Part shown: positions 4,908 to 5,868 of the stretch, one piece after another
Numbering within the stretch: position 1 is the first letter of the stretch
Layout of the letters: each line of letters starts with the position of its first letter
Assembly (NCBI GenBank): GCA_005883175.1
Contig: VAYV01000096.1
Span: 1 to 5,868 of the forward strand
Source: Actinomycetota bacterium
GTDB taxonomy: Bacteria > Actinomycetota > AC-67
DNA: 5,868 nucleotides
Reading direction: 5' to 3'
Notes under the pieces: generated by a model
Seen by the model: only the letters and a program-made list of their open reading frames with translations
Told to the model about the DNA's origin: nothing
Database searches by the model: none
Position numbers and translations under genes: made by a program

Positions 4908-5339
4908 ATGGACGAAGCCGCCGTTCGAGCGGCCGTCGCCGGGCTCCCCGAAGCCGAAGGCTACGAGTTGATCGTGCAACCGCTGCGGTACCGGTCGGCA
5001 CCACACCTCGCCGCGTACACGGTCTTCGACGACCGCACGATCACGCTGCAGATCCCCGAGCCCTTCCATCCGTTCGGCGAGGTCGTCCACTACGGAGCGA
5101 AGCGGCTGGCAGCGAAAGGCCTGAAGTTCGTCCCGTTGAGCGAAGGCGTCACGTTCCGGTCACGCGCGGAGGTCGTGCGGTTCCTGTACTGCCACGAGTG
5201 GTACCACTGGTACCTGTACGAGGAGCTCCACAAGAACTCGTCCGCGGAGACCGCGTGCGACCGGTTCGCGTTGCACAACTTCCGTCGCCGCGTCGTCACG
5301 ATTGAGGACGCGCGGAAGGCGTATCGGCGCGCGCGCTGA
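4908..5339 (+). CDS. Small HExxH protein, putative minimal zinc metallopeptidase
   Basis: From the ATG at 4908 the product has 143 residues. Residues 96-100 read HEWYH, a match to the zincin HExxH motif, within RFLYCHEWYHWYLYEE; Glu114 in SAETACDRFA is placed like the third zinc ligand of gluzincins and recalls the EA-rich helix after the motif in ImmA/IrrE-type proteases. The N-terminal 90 residues contain beta-strand-like segments and no signal peptide or membrane span, so the protein should be cytosolic. I do not recognise a named family; proteolytic activity and a target are unproven. No helix-turn-helix domain or partner repressor gene is seen here, unlike typical ImmA/IrrE loci. Start choice is open: a GTG at 4881 overlaps the previous TAG by one base and would add nine residues; neither start has a good ribosome binding site. 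Confidence 0.7.
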   Translation: MDEAAVRAAVAGLPEAEGYELIVQPLRYRSAPHLAAYTVFDDRTITLQIPEPFHPFGEVVHYGAKRLAAKGLKFVPLSEGVTFRSRAEVVRFLYCHEWYHWYLYEELHKNSSAETACDRFALHNFRRRVVTIEDARKAYRRAR

Positions 5340-5368
5340 GCTTCACGGGTCTCGCAGATCTCTGGGCC

Positions 5369-5374
5369 TATCCT
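5369..5374 (+). promoter_or_regulatory. Possible -10 box before the YetF-like gene
   Basis: TATCCT ends eight bases before the ATG at 5383 and could start a leaderless or nearly leaderless transcript. An alternative reading is that GGAG (5377-5380), only two bases from the ATG, acts as a cramped Shine-Dalgarno sequence in a transcript from upstream. No clear -35 box is visible. Confidence 0.35.
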
Positions 5375-5382
5375 TTGGAGCG

Positions 5383-5868
5383 ATGGGCCTTTTCCATCTC
5401 GGCGAACCGGTGTGGGCGCTGATCGTCCGCTCGGCCTCGATCTATCTCGTGCTGTTGCTGGGACTGCGAGTCTTCGGGAAGCGCGAGGTCGGTCAGTTCA
5501 CGCTATTCGATCTCGTTTTCGTCTTGCTGGTCGCGAACGCCGTCCAGCCGGCGATGACCGGCAAAGATCGGTCGCTCGGCGGCGGCTTCATCATCATCGC
5601 GACGCTGCTCGCGCTTAACTACACGGTCGCGCGTTTGCGGATCCGTTTCCCGGTGATCGAGCGCGCGCTCGAGTCGAAGAGCGTCGTCGTGGCACGTGAC
5701 GGCGCGTGGATCGACCAGAAGCTAAAGCGGGAGGGCATCACCGAGGAAGAGACCGAGGCTGCTCTCAGAGAGCACGGCGTTTCGTCGGTTTCCGAGACGA
5801 AGCTTTTGGTACTGGAGGCCGACGGCTCGCTGAGCGGCGTCCCGAAGGACCCGGCCGTGGCACATCGC
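5383..5868 (+). CDS. YetF/DUF421-family membrane protein (open at window end)
   Basis: The frame is open from ATG 5383 to the last base (162 codons, no stop). Three hydrophobic segments lie at about residues 10-31, 42-58 and 66-84; FGKREVGQFTLFDLVF (31-46) matches the conserved block between the first two membrane spans of DUF421/YetF proteins. The rest is a cytosolic domain with VVVARDGAWI, GITEEE and KLLVLEADGSLSGVPK, again as in this family. B. subtilis relatives are membrane proteins of poorly known role, some linked to spore germination. Members are often about 160-230 residues, so little may be missing at the end. It begins 43 bases after the HExxH gene; no functional link to the neighbours is evident. 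Confidence 0.85.
   Translation, partial: MGLFHLGEPVWALIVRSASIYLVLLLGLRVFGKREVGQFTLFDLVFVLLVANAVQPAMTGKDRSLGGGFIIIATLLALNYTVARLRIRFPVIERALESKSVVVARDGAWIDQKLKREGITEEETEAALREHGVSSVSETKLLVLEADGSLSGVPKDPAVAHR

Noticed and set aside
3985..5004. A 339-codon - strand open frame opposite the oxidoreductase
   Set aside because: The + strand encodes a clear luciferase-like family protein with a good ribosome binding site; the antisense frame shows no family features.
1..5868. tRNA or rRNA genes, insertion sequences or attachment sites
   Set aside because: No cloverleaf-like sequence, transposase-like protein, flanking inverted repeats or target duplications were recognised on either strand.

Overview
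The window is G+C-rich, has short intergenic gaps and reads as a piece of an actinobacterial (Actinomycetota) chromosome, probably from an uncultured lineage. The reasons are the combination of a class E-type sortase with a long Cys-paired, LPXTG-like surface protein, a luciferase-like oxidoreductase of the kind often tied to coenzyme F420 in this phylum, and at least one gene whose -10 box sits so close to the ATG that the mRNA should be leaderless. All genes lie on the + strand. The phylum call is an inference from gene content; no rRNA or marker gene is present.

Region by region: positions 1-260 hold the 3' end of a calcineurin-like phosphoesterase. Positions 261-556 are non-coding and carry a hairpin terminator, one or two sigma-70-type promoters and a leader of roughly 170 bases that ends in a hairpin plus T6 just upstream of the next start. 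Positions 557-3059 encode a large secreted surface protein: signal peptide, N-terminal domain, SpaA-like domain, a tandem array of 92-residue repeats with Lys/Glu/Asn positions expected for internal isopeptide bonds, a DUF11-like domain and a C-terminal LVRTG sorting signal. Its reading frame is broken in the fourth repeat, where 101 bases are missing relative to the other copies. A strong intrinsic terminator (3068-3100) closes this unit.

Positions 3163-4004 are a two-gene unit: a sortase and a 61-residue single-pass membrane protein joined by an ATGA overlap. The sortase is the obvious candidate to anchor the upstream surface protein to the cell wall; the small protein may be an accessory. 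Downstream are a luciferase-like oxidoreductase (4048-4881), a compact HExxH protein resembling a minimal zinc metallopeptidase (4908-5339), and a YetF/DUF421-type membrane protein running off the end of the window (5383-5868). These last three show no clear functional link to the adhesin/sortase pair.

The points most worth a second look are the frame-breaking partial deletion in the adhesin repeat array, the structured leader in front of it, the sortase with its coupled micro-membrane protein, and the minimal HExxH protein. I do not see a clearly new multi-gene system; the adhesin-sortase-small membrane protein cassette is the nearest candidate.
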